Assembly: GCA_001970955.1 (NCBI GenBank)
Contig: MPUH01000106.1
Coordinates: 42,526 to 106,525 of the forward strand
Direction of reading: 5' to 3'
Length of the DNA stretch: 64,000 nt
DNA from: Stentor coeruleus
Lineage: Eukaryota; Ciliophora; Heterotrichea; Heterotrichida; Stentoridae
Shown: piece by piece, positions 33,260 to 45,886 of the stretch
Layout: the number at the start of each line of letters is the position of its first letter
Numbering within the stretch: the stretch's first letter is position 1
Translations under genes and position numbers: made by a program
Notes under the pieces: model-generated
What the model was told of the DNA's origin: nothing
The model's input: only the letters and a program-made list of their open reading frames with translations
Database searches by the model: none

Positions 33260-35566
33260 TTAGTTATGGGTACTTTTTTCAATGCAAGCATAATTCTTGA
33301 ATAAATTAAAAAAAAGCTTATCCATCTTCTTTTCCAATTTTCTCCAATTTATATCTTTGAAGTTTCTTCTTGTATAAGCATTGTTATTTATTTTCAAAAT
33401 ATTTTTTTCTATATTTTTAGGAACAGGCTCAAAGATGATGCAATTAGCATAAAAAGTAAAAATATAATTTAGAGTATGAAATTTTGTAAAATTTCTTTCT
33501 AAAAAAGATTTCATATTTAGATTCATATAACTTTCATCACTTTTTTTTACGACAAGTAAGTGCTTTTGGATATTTTTGAAAATATTTAATAGTTGTATTT
33601 GCTCAATCACTTTAATCTCTGAAAAAGCTGGGGAAAAACTCACAGAGAAGTGGGGTATTTCAACTATAAGAATAACTTTTCTTCCAAATCTCTCTGTTTT
33701 TGTAATAATTAATTCATTAGTTTGTTGGCAATCAATACCGAAATTATAAAATATATTTTTATCTTCATAGCATTGAGCATATCTTTCAGTAACTAGTGTA
33801 TTTATTTCTTTTTTTTCTAAATAGTTCAATAATGTTTGAATTAATGCTGTCCTACCACTTGATTCATGCCCTATGATTACCAAAATCATATCGACTTTGT
33901 CAACTAAATTTTCCAATTCGCCAAAGTAAATAAAAGAATTTGAAAAATGATTACCTATTAATTCATAAGGAACTTTATTCCTTTGATCTTTTTCAACTTT
34001 AATAAGATTGTCTTTACTAAGATTAATTATTGCCTCTTCTAAATTTTTTGGAAAATTGTGATTTATAGCTTCTCTTCCTGGAATAGATTTTTTCGAAATA
34101 TCATTTTGTCTTTGCTTGAATAAATTATTAGGATTTTGCAACATCAAATTGTCATCATTATCAGTAATTTCTAGAGGATATGCAATGGAGTCATTTATTT
34201 TTATATTTGATGCTATATCTCTTTTATTTTGATTTTCTACTTCGGTATCTAATGCAGTAACTTCATTTTCATTTGGGACAAAATCTCTATATTTTATATT
34301 CATAATTGCTTTTTCCGGCTCTACCATCAAAATTTCAGCTTTATTAATTTTGCTTACCTCTTGTTTACTATTCCCCTCATCTATTTTTTCTTTTTCTATT
34401 ATTGCATCTTCTTTCTTGACTTCTTGTTGCTTGATACTGCTGCTTTTCTGTACTCGAATGCTTTCTAAATTTAATTTCAATTTTTTATCCTTTTCTTCTT
34501 TTTTTTTTGTATCCTCTTCCCTAATTTCACTTTCTCCTGATTTATTTATAACTTGCTTTTTCCCAATATTATTTTCATTTTCAGCACCTTTTTTATATTT
34601 CATCTCTTCATTGTTTTTATCAGCATTTCGTTCCTTTTCTATTATTGTATCTTCTTTCTTAACTTCTTGTTGCATGATACTGCCGCTTTTCTGTACTCGA
34701 ATGCTTTCTAAATTTAATTTCCATTCTTCATCCTTTTCTTCTACTTTTTTTGTATCCTCTTCCCTAATTTCACTTTCTCCTGATTTATTTATAACTTGCT
34801 TTTTCCCAATATTATTTTCATTTTCAGCACCTTTTTTATATTTCATCTCTTCATTGTTTTTATCAGCATTTCGTTCCTTTTCTATTATTGTATCTTCTTT
34901 CTTAACTTCTTGTTGCTTGATACTGCCGCTTTTCTGTACTTGAATGCTTTCTAAATTTAATTCCAATTCTTCATCCTTTTTTTCTTTTTTTTTTGTATCC
35001 TCTTCCCTAATTCCACTTTCTCCTGATTTATTTATAACTTTCTTTTTCCCAATATTATTTTCATTTTCATCACCTTTTTTATATCTCATCACTTCATTGC
35101 TTTTATTAGCTTTTCGTTTCTTTTCTATTAAATCATATTGCTTAATCTCAGTTGGTTTTGTTGCTATATTGAAATATTTTTTGATAATATTATCATAATC
35201 CTTTGAATTTATTTGGTATATTTTTTTATTGTCATATATAAAATGCTTTACATAATTTCTTATGCTTTCACATTTAATAAGGGAATTAATCTTTCTAGGA
35301 ATATTTTGTATTTCTTTATTAATCATATCCCAATTGTCTCCATATATAAATAATATACTGATTTCTTGTCCTTGAATAATAAGCTCATAAAATTCTGAGT
35401 TTTTGCTGCTTGGAATGTCTATTTTTAGAGTTTGGTTTTTAATATATATTGTTGTAGAATTTTCAGTGTATGAAATCTGAGTACTTAATATTAAATAATA
35501 TTCTGAATAACACTTTTTGTTTTGAATATGCAAATCTTTCCTAATTGGACATAAATGCTTAATCAT
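33260..35566 (-). CDS. Repeat-containing protein with degenerate P-loop domain, 768 aa
   Basis: Intact frame from ATG 35566. Residues 1-135 form a beta-rich N-terminal segment. Residues about 145-400 contain about three tandem copies of an 81-residue charged unit (KKEDTIIEKERNADKNNEEM ... REEDTKK ... LNLESIRVQKSGSI). From about residue 555 comes a Ras-like fold fragment: VDMILVIIGHESSGRTALIQ, where the Walker Lys is Arg (GHESSGRT), then strand-like VILIVEIPHF in place of DTPG. Nucleotide binding is therefore doubtful. The neighbour at 31828 is a convergent GTPase with a normal P-loop, so the two may be distant relatives or partners. The family is not recognised; the opposite-strand frames here are shadows of the repeats. 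Confidence 0.65.
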   Translation of the reverse strand: MIKHLCPIRKDLHIQNKKCYSEYYLILSTQISYTENSTTIYIKNQTLKIDIPSSKNSEFYELIIQGQEISILFIYGDNWDMINKEIQNIPRKINSLIKCESIRNYVKHFIYDNKKIYQINSKDYDNIIKKYFNIATKPTEIKQYDLIEKKRKANKSNEVMRYKKGDENENNIGKKKVINKSGESGIREEDTKKKEKKDEELELNLESIQVQKSGSIKQQEVKKEDTIIEKERNADKNNEEMKYKKGAENENNIGKKQVINKSGESEIREEDTKKVEEKDEEWKLNLESIRVQKSGSIMQQEVKKEDTIIEKERNADKNNEEMKYKKGAENENNIGKKQVINKSGESEIREEDTKKKEEKDKKLKLNLESIRVQKSSSIKQQEVKKEDAIIEKEKIDEGNSKQEVSKINKAEILMVEPEKAIMNIKYRDFVPNENEVTALDTEVENQNKRDIASNIKINDSIAYPLEITDNDDNLMLQNPNNLFKQRQNDISKKSIPGREAINHNFPKNLEEAIINLSKDNLIKVEKDQRNKVPYELIGNHFSNSFIYFGELENLVDKVDMILVIIGHESSGRTALIQTLLNYLEKKEINTLVTERYAQCYEDKNIFYNFGIDCQQTNELIITKTERFGRKVILIVEIPHFSVSFSPAFSEIKVIEQIQLLNIFKNIQKHLLVVKKSDESYMNLNMKSFLERNFTKFHTLNYIFTFYANCIIFEPVPKNIEKNILKINNNAYTRRNFKDINWRKLEKKMDKLFFNLFKNYACIEKSTHN
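34380..35110. repeat. In-frame tandem repeats of about 243 bp
   Basis: Three tandem units of about 243 bp (81 codons) plus a partial fourth encode the charged repeat of the 768-aa protein. The two middle units are nearly identical at DNA level over long stretches, while the outermost copy is more diverged, so the array has expanded recently. Confidence 0.8.
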
Positions 35567-36605
35567 TTCAATAATTTATATTCAATATAAAATGTAGACA
35601 AATTTTACCTAAAATTTTTTACCGAAAATGGAAAAATTTAAAGAATGTATTTAAGCCAAAATTAGCATTTAAAAGCTGAGTAAGTTTCTATTAAGCTTAT
35701 TGATGAAACTGAAAACTTTAATGGGACAGAGAATAAATACCTAGAATAGTTTTGTTTAGATATTAAATTAAAAGCCTTTTTAAAATTAAACCTATTTCTA
35801 CCTGCATCCTATTAGAAGCACTAAAAGTGCTTTCCTTTCAAGAATCACAGTTCAAGATTAAGCAGTAAATTTGTGTTTTAGGTGAAGATAATTAACTTTC
35901 TCAGATAGACATAATTTAGATACATAAATTATGGGCTTTTATGCTTTTAAAAATGACTATTCCTCAGCATTTAATGCCTTACACTAAAATTAGAGGTTTA
36001 AGAATTTTTCAAATATAGAGGCTAATGAACTCTACAATATATTAAATAGTTTTTATGTGATTATCTTTCTTATCATCTTAATTCTATATCAATAAATTAA
36101 TTTTCATCTTCATCACAAAACCAATTAATATCTAAAATCTAAAAAGATCGCTATTGTCGCAAGGTCCTTAATCATACACAAATTAACCATCAAAAAAGTA
36201 CTAAAAAATTCTAAAAATTTCAAAATCTTCTATAAAATATCGCAAGCCTATAGATCCAAGCAACACCTTATCAAAATCTCTAATTACCCTTCAGCAAATT
36301 TTATTATCATCTAATATATCATTTTGATTTATCATATCTCTAAATCTCTATATCCAAAACTATCTTAAAAATTCCCAGCATTACTATCAACCATAATTCC
36401 ATCATTTATCAAAGTATCCTCATCCTCTTTTTATCTATATCATCTCTATCTTCAAATCATCCTCCCAACTTCTATCTCATCTAAACAATACTCACCCAAC
36501 CCTATACAAGCTTCTCCCATCCATCTCTAGGACCTAGAAAAATTCTTCTTTCTCAAGTCAAAAAGACCAAAAATTATCATCTGCCCACAATCCACCCTTT
36601 AATAA
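35567..36605. other. Intergenic, AT-rich, pyrimidine-biased near its end
   Basis: About 1 kb between the 768-aa gene and the PRMT1 pseudogene. No open frame. The last 350 bp are C/T-rich on the plus strand (many ATC, CTC and CCA). No element is recognised. Confidence 0.45.
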
Positions 36606-37651
<1,046 letters not shown>

Positions 37652-37881
37652 TGTATTAGGTTTTTGAGGCTTGTAGGAGATTGGGCTGTTTGGGGAAAAT
37701 AGTGAGCTTGTGATGATTTTTGCCAATAAAAGCAGCTTCTTAGTCTTCTTAAAGACTCATTTTCTATATAAACTATTAGAATTTCTAAAATACTATATTT
37801 AACTCCATCTTCATATAAATCAATGACAGAAAAAAAATATTACAGAGCGAAGAAAAAACCAAAACCAAAAACTATTCTATA

Positions 37882-38637
37882 ATGCCAAGGGCACAAAGAT
37901 TTTATTTTGAAACCCCACAGATCCAGGAATGTATACCCCAACACAAAAGCAATCAAATGGGATTAAGTTTGCAATAACAAAACGTTCTTCGTTATTTAAA
38001 GGTAGTGAGAATCCTGCTCCAGGGTCTTACAACATGCCCACTTCTTTTAATAAAGGTAAAAGCTATACAATTTCTCATAAACTGTCTAAATCTATGACGA
38101 ATTACCCTGGATCTGGTGATTATAATGTCAAAGATGTTATCCCTAAAGCGGTAAGAGCAGTATTTGGTAAGGATTGAAAGAGGGATAATTTTTTTAATAT
38201 GGAGCTTTTTGATATTCCAGGACCAGAAAGTATGGCTTCCATGGAGCTTTGGAAGGACCAAGATGGAAATTCGGCAGTGAACTAAGCAGAGTCTATAAGA
38301 AAATCGAAGACGTCCCTGGTCCTGGGTCTTATGAGATTAAATCTATTTTATCAACTGTTTATATAAAATCCCTTGCAGCAAAAGGCCAAGCAAAATTGAA
38401 AGTCTCCTTGGTCCTGGAGATTGCAATATAAGGACATCAAGACTACCTTCATTTGCCCTTTCACGTGCTGACAAGTACCAAAAACTCTCCGGCCCACTGT
38501 TACCAGGCCCATCAGACTACCTCATAGCTGACTAAATCAATCACGCAAAGTTCAATGAGAAAGTTGAAAAACCTCGAAAAACTATCAGTTACATCCTTTC
38601 AACCTTAAAATCCATAGATTTCTCCAAAAACACTTAA
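37882..38637 (+). pseudogene. Sperm-tail PG-rich (SHIPPO/ODF3-like) repeat protein pseudogene
   Basis: Repeated PGxGxY-type motifs mark an axonemal microtubule-inner-protein family: NPAPGSYNMPT, NYPGSGDYNVKDV, DVPGPGSYEIKS, LGPGDCNIRTS and LPGPSDYLIA, spaced about 35-45 residues. They lie in different frames, with a TGA at about 38175, frameshifts near 38225 and 38400 and a TAA near 38533. The last segment ends at TAA 38637. It follows the PRMT1 pseudogene by 230 bp and precedes the ankyrin-kinase pseudogene on the other strand. Confidence 0.75.
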
Positions 38638-38945
38638 TTTTATGTGAAATCTTATTTTTTTCCCTAATGTATTATCTTTATATTAATTTAGGAGTTTAAA
38701 TTCCTTTTAGGCAGCTTATCCCAATCGATTTTCCTGAAAAAAGGAAATTTTTTAATTTGACCAATTCGTGGCCTTTTATTAGTTTTTTTCTGCATTAATG
38801 CTATTATCAAGTCCTTAGCTTCATTTGATAAATACTTTGGGAAATTGATTTTATCCTTTTAATACTGTTAAAAAGCAACTCAATATCTTCATTGTAATAT
38901 GGAAGGTTACCTTTTAGCAATTCGTAAATCATTACTCCAGGCTTA

Positions 38946-39158
<213 letters not shown>

Positions 39159-39705
39159 CTATATAAAAAGAGTCTACATCTTCGCTTACTTTAGTATATT
39201 TTTCAATTAGACCTAGAAGGTCGCCGTTGGGACATATTTCTAATATCATATAGAGATTGTGCTGTTTGAAAAGCATAGTGCATTATTAAGACAAACGGAT
39301 GTTTGAGGATTTTCATGATCTTGCACTCACAGATTGCATATTTTAATTGTCGCTAGCGTTTGAGAGCAACTTTGGATATGCATTTCATGGTGAAAATCTC
39401 ATTTGTATTTATTTCTACCTTATAAGCAATACCAAAGCTCCCTCTCCCCAGTTCATCCAACAAATTAAAACTATCAAAGTTAATAACTTCTGCAACTGGT
39501 GAATCAGTAACAACCATATGATTTCTTCCTCCTCATTAATCTTTTTTATTTCTACCTTCTCAAGAGGTCTATACTATTAGTCTGCATCATATAATAATCA
39601 GCCGCATTTTTCAAAGTTAAAAGCCACCCATTAGCAGATCTTTGCAATAATATCTATCTGAGCTAAACGATGTTTCCACCACAAAAAGTACTCTTTTGTT
39701 GTTTT

Positions 39706-39722
39706 ATTTTCTTCATAAAACA
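39706..39722. repeat. Target-site duplication, left copy (17 bp)
   Basis: ATTTTCTTCATAAAACA at 39706-39722 is repeated exactly at 40080-40096 and flanks the LINE fragment. Confidence 0.93.
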
Positions 39723-40079
39723 GTACTCAAGACACTTAAAAATTAGTCCCTTCTATATTTCCTGTCCCAAACTTATCGAAGACGAAGAACATATTATAGA
39801 AGAATGCCCATTATATAATGATACAAGAACAATTTTAAGAGAAAATTTAAAAGAGCAAATAATAGACATATACTACAAGCTTACACTAGCAGAAATAGTA
39901 CTAAACGGCAAAAAGTTTGAAAAATGTATAGGAAAAAAGAGTAATAAAATTAAAAGAAAAATAGATAGCATCATAAAATCTTCGTAGAAAGCATCGATAA
40001 TAAGAGAAAACAACTGAAAATTTATTAATACAGAGTTTACGACTGTGAGCGATATATTTTCTAACTAACTAACTAACTA
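39723..40079 (+). mobile_element. 5'-truncated non-LTR retrotransposon (LINE), 357 bp
   Basis: The plus strand encodes the C-terminus of a reverse-transcriptase ORF: HLKISPFYISCPKLIEDEEH followed by IIEECPLYNDTR, the CPxx...EDEEHIIEECP zinc-knuckle pattern found after the RT domain of many LINEs, then a Lys-rich tail to TAG 39987. About 70 bp of 3' UTR follow and then a (CTAA)n tail at 40061-40079. Exact 17-bp duplications flank it (39706-39722 and 40080-40096). Loss of the 5' part, a simple-repeat tail and the duplication are hallmarks of target-primed reverse transcription. It interrupts the ankyrin-kinase pseudogene. Confidence 0.9.
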
Positions 40080-40096
40080 ATTTTCTTCATAAAACA
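40080..40096. repeat. Target-site duplication, right copy (17 bp)
   Basis: Exact match to 39706-39722; its first A overlaps the end of the (CTAA)n tail, so one base of the boundary is ambiguous. Confidence 0.93.
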
Positions 40097-40567
40097 CATT
40101 CTGGATATCCCGAAGCCTTATCATTGACTCTGAATCAGATTTCTTTACAAATTCAGTCTCGCTTGTATATTGGGCTAGATGCTGATTTTGAGGGTCAAGA
40201 TATATAAATACTGACCGGCCATGCATTGATATGTTGTTAATTATCCAAACCGCCGCGCATTTACTTATAGGAAGAGTATTATGGCTTTTTTAAGTTCCTC
40301 AGCACCAACAGCGACTGCTAGCATTTTTAGGATATCGTCGTTGTGGGATTTATCAAATGGGGTGTCATTGATTGGGATCATTGCCCCGTTTTCTAGAAGC
40401 AGAGATATAATTTTAGGGTTTTCAGCTTCACAGGCTAAATGAAGGCCTGTACCTCGAAAATGTGTCATTTTGTTGATTTGAAGATTGGTGTATGATCGAA
40501 ACTCTTTTACACAGGAGATATGCTGGATGTAGCAAGCAAGGGTGTCCAACATAGACAGCTTTTACTG

Positions 40568-40776
40568 TATGTGAATGTTTTTATTGAATTTAAATTAAAA
40601 ACTGTATGAATTACTTTGGATTTCAGCATGAATACAAAAAGTTATAAATAGCTGTAAAAAGATTATCTAAATCTTCAGATTTAATTTTCCTAGAGCTTTT
40701 AATTTTTAATTTCAATTTACAATGCGATTTGGAGTGAAACATTTGTATAAAAGCTTGATATTTATTTTTCAAATCT
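40568..40776. repeat. 209-bp dispersed repeat, copy 2
   Basis: Identical as read to 29394-29602, same orientation. It begins 15 bp upstream of the start of the ankyrin-kinase pseudogene. The flanking sequences of the two copies share nothing. Confidence 0.95.
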
Positions 40777-41599
40777 GTTTAGAATTTATTATATTGATTA
40801 TTTTACTATGTCAAATATTGTTTTAAAATATGGATATTGAAGCTTATTATAAATGGAAGAACTAGTAATCATATACTTTGTGCTTTAAATACTCTCGATT
40901 CATATTTCTCAGCTTTAAGTGTATAAAACTCCTTATGAATTGCCGCGCAGCTTATGAAGTTATAATATATCAGGCTAAGCCTAACTAAAAATCTAATCCT
41001 AGCTTTGGTTAGATAGTTAAATGCTTATCCTTTTTTTTCCCACTAGGAAAGCCTTAAATAAAATTCTTAAAAGGAAGATAAAATAAAATGATTACCTCCA
41101 TAACAATCATTTTAGTTTCTTCATAAAACTAGCTCAACAATGGGACTAGATTTTTTTATCACATTATTCAAATCTAAGCTGTATTCTAAACCTTACTAGA
41201 CCTAGACGCTTTCATATGTAGCATATTCTTCTATAAAGTGTATATTTTTCAAAATCTATTTTCTTCTGTGCACCATGGTATATTTTTTCGAGAATAAAAT
41301 ATGAATTACACTTAGGATATTCACTTTATTTACTCGAAAACTATTTTCAAATTTGCTTATGCAGAAAAAAGAAAATAATAAAGTGTAGGAATTTCCATAT
41401 CTTTGGTTTACTATGAAAAGAAAAAACAAATAAGCCAATTATAGGAATATCAGTATCTTGATTTCATTTAAATTAAACTGTTATTATTGTTTTTACTTCA
41501 GGTATGCATAGCCTAATTTTTTTAAGTGATATAATATTTTGAATATTAAATTTAGTTCAAGGTTAAGGTCTCTGAAAAATGGCTGGCTATAATTAGCAA
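40777..41599. other. Intergenic, nothing recognised
   Basis: About 820 bp upstream of the PX gene. AT-rich, with no convincing frame on either strand (the minus-strand frame 41256-41438 lacks coding character). Confidence 0.5.
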
Positions 41600-43072
41600 A
41601 TGGAAGTTGTGGATGTATTGATTAATTCCACTTCGACTAAAAATCAAGCATCATTCTTACACAGAACTTATACTGTAATCTTTACAAAGCTCTATCACAT
41701 CAAAGTGTACACAAAGAACAATACTTACATCATTGAAAAAAGATTCCGTCAATTCCATAGCCTGTGGCAAAAAATCAAAATTGCGTCTCCATTGTGTCCC
41801 GTGCTTTCTAATTTCCCAAAGAAAAGCTGTTTTCCAATGTCAAGAAACGTGGTATCTTTCAGGAAAAAAGCTTTAGAAGGCTGGCTCAAAGACCTCATAT
41901 CCTATAATATTGAGCCAAGACTAGTATGCGAGTTTTTAAAAGTCAAGAAGTTCATAGAAAATGAAGAATTTACCCCTGATGAGCAGTTAGTGCTAACTTT
42001 CATAGAAAAGATCACAACTGAGTCCAATAAGAAAATTGCTTTTCTCGATAAATTCGAAAAAGAATTTTTCTTGAGACGTCGTGCAATGAATCCTGAAATC
42101 ACAGCTTCTTTATTAACGCTTCTTGTTCCCATGTGTGCTGATCCAAGTTGTATGTCAAAACCAATGGATATCATTAGCAAGTTACTGAACAGAGATTTTT
42201 ATAGATACTTCGATTGTGTCCAAAAAGTTTTTGTATCACTTCCAATCAAGATTCTAAAGCGAATGAACTTTAAAGATTACATCAAACAAAAAATCAACCC
42301 TGACAGCCAACGACGAGCATATGAGATTATAGAACTTATCAGAGTGAACTCAGAAGACGGGCAAGTGGCTGTTGAAGAAATAGTAAAAAATAATTAGCTT
42401 GAGAACGATCAGGACTCGCTTAGGATTTACAACAACTGGGGTAGCTGCGAAGAAAAAAAAATTAGTTCAGCATACTCATCTGATGTAATTCCACTGATCA
42501 AAAGAAAAGATCTGCATTTAGAATACAAAATATCAGAAAAAGTTATTACAGTTGGAGGATTTATAGAAGCAACGTCAAGTATTTCAAAAATTTGCGATCT
42601 TTTTATTGACTCTGATATGAGAAGAACATGGGACTTGGCTTTGGAAGATATGAGAGAAACAGAAGCTGGATATAAAATGACTTATGTCGCTGAGAAGAAT
42701 ATTTATAATTTTGAATGCGATACGGATATAGAAGAAGATAGCAATTGGACTAGGATTATATTTAAAGGTACTTTAATTGATTGCCCTAATAGCAAATTTA
42801 GTTCAACTTTTCTCATTGAAAAAATTCAAGGAAATGACTCAGACGAATTTGAAGAGGTAGGGAAACTTAGATGTAGTTGGAACTTGGAATATAGAGGAAA
42901 GGCTAGTAAGATTATTATGCTTGATATTGTCGGTGAAGACAATAAGTTGCAAAATAGTTTTATTTTGTTGCTTGAAGCTGCTCAGGCAAGGAATTTCTCT
43001 ATATGCGGCAGGATTAAAAACAATTCAATTCACGAAGCTGTGCAAAGGAAGAATAAAAAGTGGTATAAATAA
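41600..43072 (+). CDS. PX-domain plus START-like lipid-binding protein, 485 aa
   Basis: ATG 41600. The TAG at 42395-42397 lies in a 15-nt intron, GTAAAAAATAATTAG (42383-42397); exons 41600-42382 and 42398-43072. Residues 20-115 are a PX domain: VIFTKLYHIKVYTKNNTYII, EKRFRQFHSLWQKI, the proline loop FPKKSCFP and FRKKALEGWLKDLIS. Residues 120-260 are helical and resemble the region following PX in sorting-nexin-like proteins. Residues about 275-480 look START/Bet v1-like (HLEYKISEKVITVGGFIEAT, KICDLFIDSDMRRTWDLALE, AEAGYKMTYV), a pattern of phosphoinositide-directed lipid transfer. The combination suggests membrane-targeted lipid exchange; the START call is less certain than PX. Confidence 0.78.
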
Positions 43073-45841
43073 ACACATAATTAGAATTCATAGGCAGAGT
43101 AAACTGTTTGTGTGATTTTTGTTTGCATTTTAGAGTATTTTTGAATAGATTTGGTCTTTTAACTTAATTATAACTTAGTACTTAAATAAGTGAATTTCTG
43201 TTGCATTTTTATTTTGGATTAAATGCAGAATTTAAAACATACTAAGAAAGCAAAAGAGTCAGTGTATTTATTATATAATTGAAGGTAGTTCTATTTAAAA
43301 ACAGAGAATCTTCTAAACTGCTAAAAGTTATTCTAGGTCCTAAGCTTGATACTTTTCTTCACCATTTTTATTTAGCGAATAGATTCAATACTCATAAAGA
43401 TTATTTCAGAATAGCATGTTTGGAAATTGGTCACTCGATATGCCAATGTATAAAATTTAAAACTTTGAATGGATTTCTAGAATAGGCAGTTATTATATAG
43501 AATTTTAATAAAATAAGCATAAAATTTGATTTTTGTATAAGATCATAACTAATATTAGAGTAGATTAATTCATATAATGTTTATTTAGCTAAATTTATAT
43601 TAGTTTAATGTTTAGTAATCACTTCAAATTTAAAAAGTTATGTTTCAATTTCGAACTCATCAAAAATATTATATACATTTTGTTCTTTCTATAATTTTTT
43701 GAAAATATTAAAGTTTAAGACTGTGAAGATTTAATTTCAATAGTTAAAACAACTTATTAGGTTAGTAAAATTCAATTGGGTTTGTAAGTATATTATGTCA
43801 AGGGGTGGAATCACTCACAAACAGAAAAAAAATTAAAAAAAAAATATATATGATTAATTAAATATTTTTTACACGAATCTGACTAAAGTGCTCATCCCAC
43901 TTTGATTTATATTGAATTTAATTCATTAAATCATTATATATATAATCAACTTAGATTTACCTTTGCAAATAATTTAACTTCATGAACCATATAGTGAAAA
44001 ATTTATTAATAAGTTTATAAAGTTTACTCTAAATCAAATTTTAAAACTTAATTTCGACAAATACAATCTAATAAAAATGCAAATGGATGTGTAGCACTTA
44101 GCAAAATCTTTATAAGCAACCTGAGATCTATAATAGTTACTCTTAGAATAGAATTGTGTAAGAACATAATTGGCTGCTGAGCATGCATATTTGCTTAGTG
44201 ATTTTTTGATGATTGAAGGGAAAACTGTTATTTTTTAAGGCAAGAAAGACCTTAAAGTATTTTCTTTTATAATAGATTTAGGAAAAAAACTAACTATTAT
44301 GGCTCCAGGCTAGTTTTGCTATCATACAAGCTTTAATTATTAAGAAAAATCAATATTAGGATAAGCAAATACTATTTTGATAGGTAAGTACATAAGCATT
44401 GGTTAGAATATCCAAATCAGAGTCAGTGGGGTGAAAATCAAATCCAAAAAAATTCCTTTCTTTTAAGAAATGCTCTATAAACAATCAGTAAATTTTGTAG
44501 AAGTTGAAAACTCTCCTAAAATGCATTTATGTTTAAAATTTTATAATCTTTACTCAATATATTATTTCAACTTATAGAAAGTTAAGTTACATAATAATAA
44601 CTCTACTGACCTACAGACAAAAGTTAAGCAGTAAAAGCAATGCATCATATCGTGCAACTGCAGCAAACTTTCTCTAGTGCATTCTTTAGTAGATTTTCTA
44701 AACTTGTCAAACTTCTTCAAAAGCCAATTTAAAATTTTTCATCAGTAGCTTCATGATTTTCAGAAATCATAGTATAAAATGATAATGCTTACCAAAACTG
44801 TCAAAAAATTTCCAACAATTGTATATGCCGGGTTTTTAATAAGCATCGCCACTTTAAACAAACACTGAAAGTTAACTATCCATTATAAAGAATGAAGCTG
44901 GCTCAGACAACGAAATGCCAAAAAAGTGCATAAAAAGCAAGACCCAAGATCTTGAATATGGTTTAAAAAAATGCAAACTCATGCGCATGTTTAAATTAAA
45001 AAACTACAAGAAAACTTGTAGTCGGTAGTATCCTACTAGATGCAACTACTGAAAAATCTTAGCATTATTCAACTCTACGCTGGCAACCTTGAGCCCAGGT
45101 CCTCCTTCTATAGTGGCCATTGCTGATGAAAAGACTATGTTATGCTCGAGTTCAAGAACAAGTAAGATATGCCCAATTGCTTAATAATTGATAAATTGAA
45201 CTTAGAGGTAGAAACTAAAGGCTCAAAAGCATAAGGCTTATATTAGTGCAAGGATTTTATAAATGAAAAAAGAAACTAGAGAATATTTCTATATGCAGGT
45301 CTGATTGAATAACTTAAAAATATCAATTAATGTTGGAAAATATGTGTGAAGTTTTTGGCGTTTTAGCTGCTAATAAAAGTTAAGCACTTTCTTAATAGTA
45401 AAACTTTTAATAGCCGCAGAGTAGTTATAAGAATAGAGGAAGTTTTTTAGCTATATTTTTAATTAGAATTATAAGTTAGATTTATTATGTTTTGAAATCT
45501 TTATCTTATATTTGATTAATATATATTTAAAACCGAAAACTAGACACTACCCTAATTTACAAAATTCATAAATCATTTAGCATAATAATATATAAAGCCT
45601 CTATAAAAAACCATTAAAAATTTTATATTTAAACAAGCCAAAATCTTTCCTTTTAAATCATACTTAAAAAATTCATAAATCATTTTTAACAATATATAAA
45701 ACTTCTATAAAGTTTCTATAAAGCTTCAATAAAAAGCCATTAAATTTTTTATATTTCAAGCAAGCCAAAGTCTTTCCTTTCAAATCATACATATATTAAC
45801 TCTCTTCAAAGTATTCTTTAATACAATCTCTATATAAAAAG
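43073..45841. other. Long gene-poor region with possible relics
   Basis: About 2.8 kb without an intact convincing gene; the short frame at 43279-43485 has no ATG. Between about 44150 and 45190 the plus strand has coding-like runs broken by stops (for example HAYLLSDFLMIEGKTVIF and LATLSPGPPSIVAIADEKTM), so a decayed gene is possible, but no family is recognised. Confidence 0.35.
45561..45790. repeat. Imperfect tandem duplication (103 and 124 bp)
   Basis: AAAATTCATAAATCATTT starts both 45561-45663 and 45667-45790. Both end with CAAGCCAAA.TCTTTCCTTT.AAATCATAC. The second copy carries a small internal repeat (TTCTATAAAG twice). It lies just upstream of the gene starting at 45887, in its likely promoter region. 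Confidence 0.8.
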
Positions 45842-45886
45842 ATGGTCACATGTATAGGTATTAATTTTTCATATATAATAATCAAT

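Noticed and set aside
34350-35198. Plus-strand Ser/Phe-rich frames of 197 and 84 aa
   Set aside because: They are antisense shadows of the Lys/Glu-rich repeats in the 768-aa minus-strand protein.
40058-40080. The CTAACTAACTAACTAA run as a telomere or chromosome end
   Set aside because: It is only about five units, lies in the middle of the sequence, and sits exactly at the 3' end of a LINE flanked by a target duplication.
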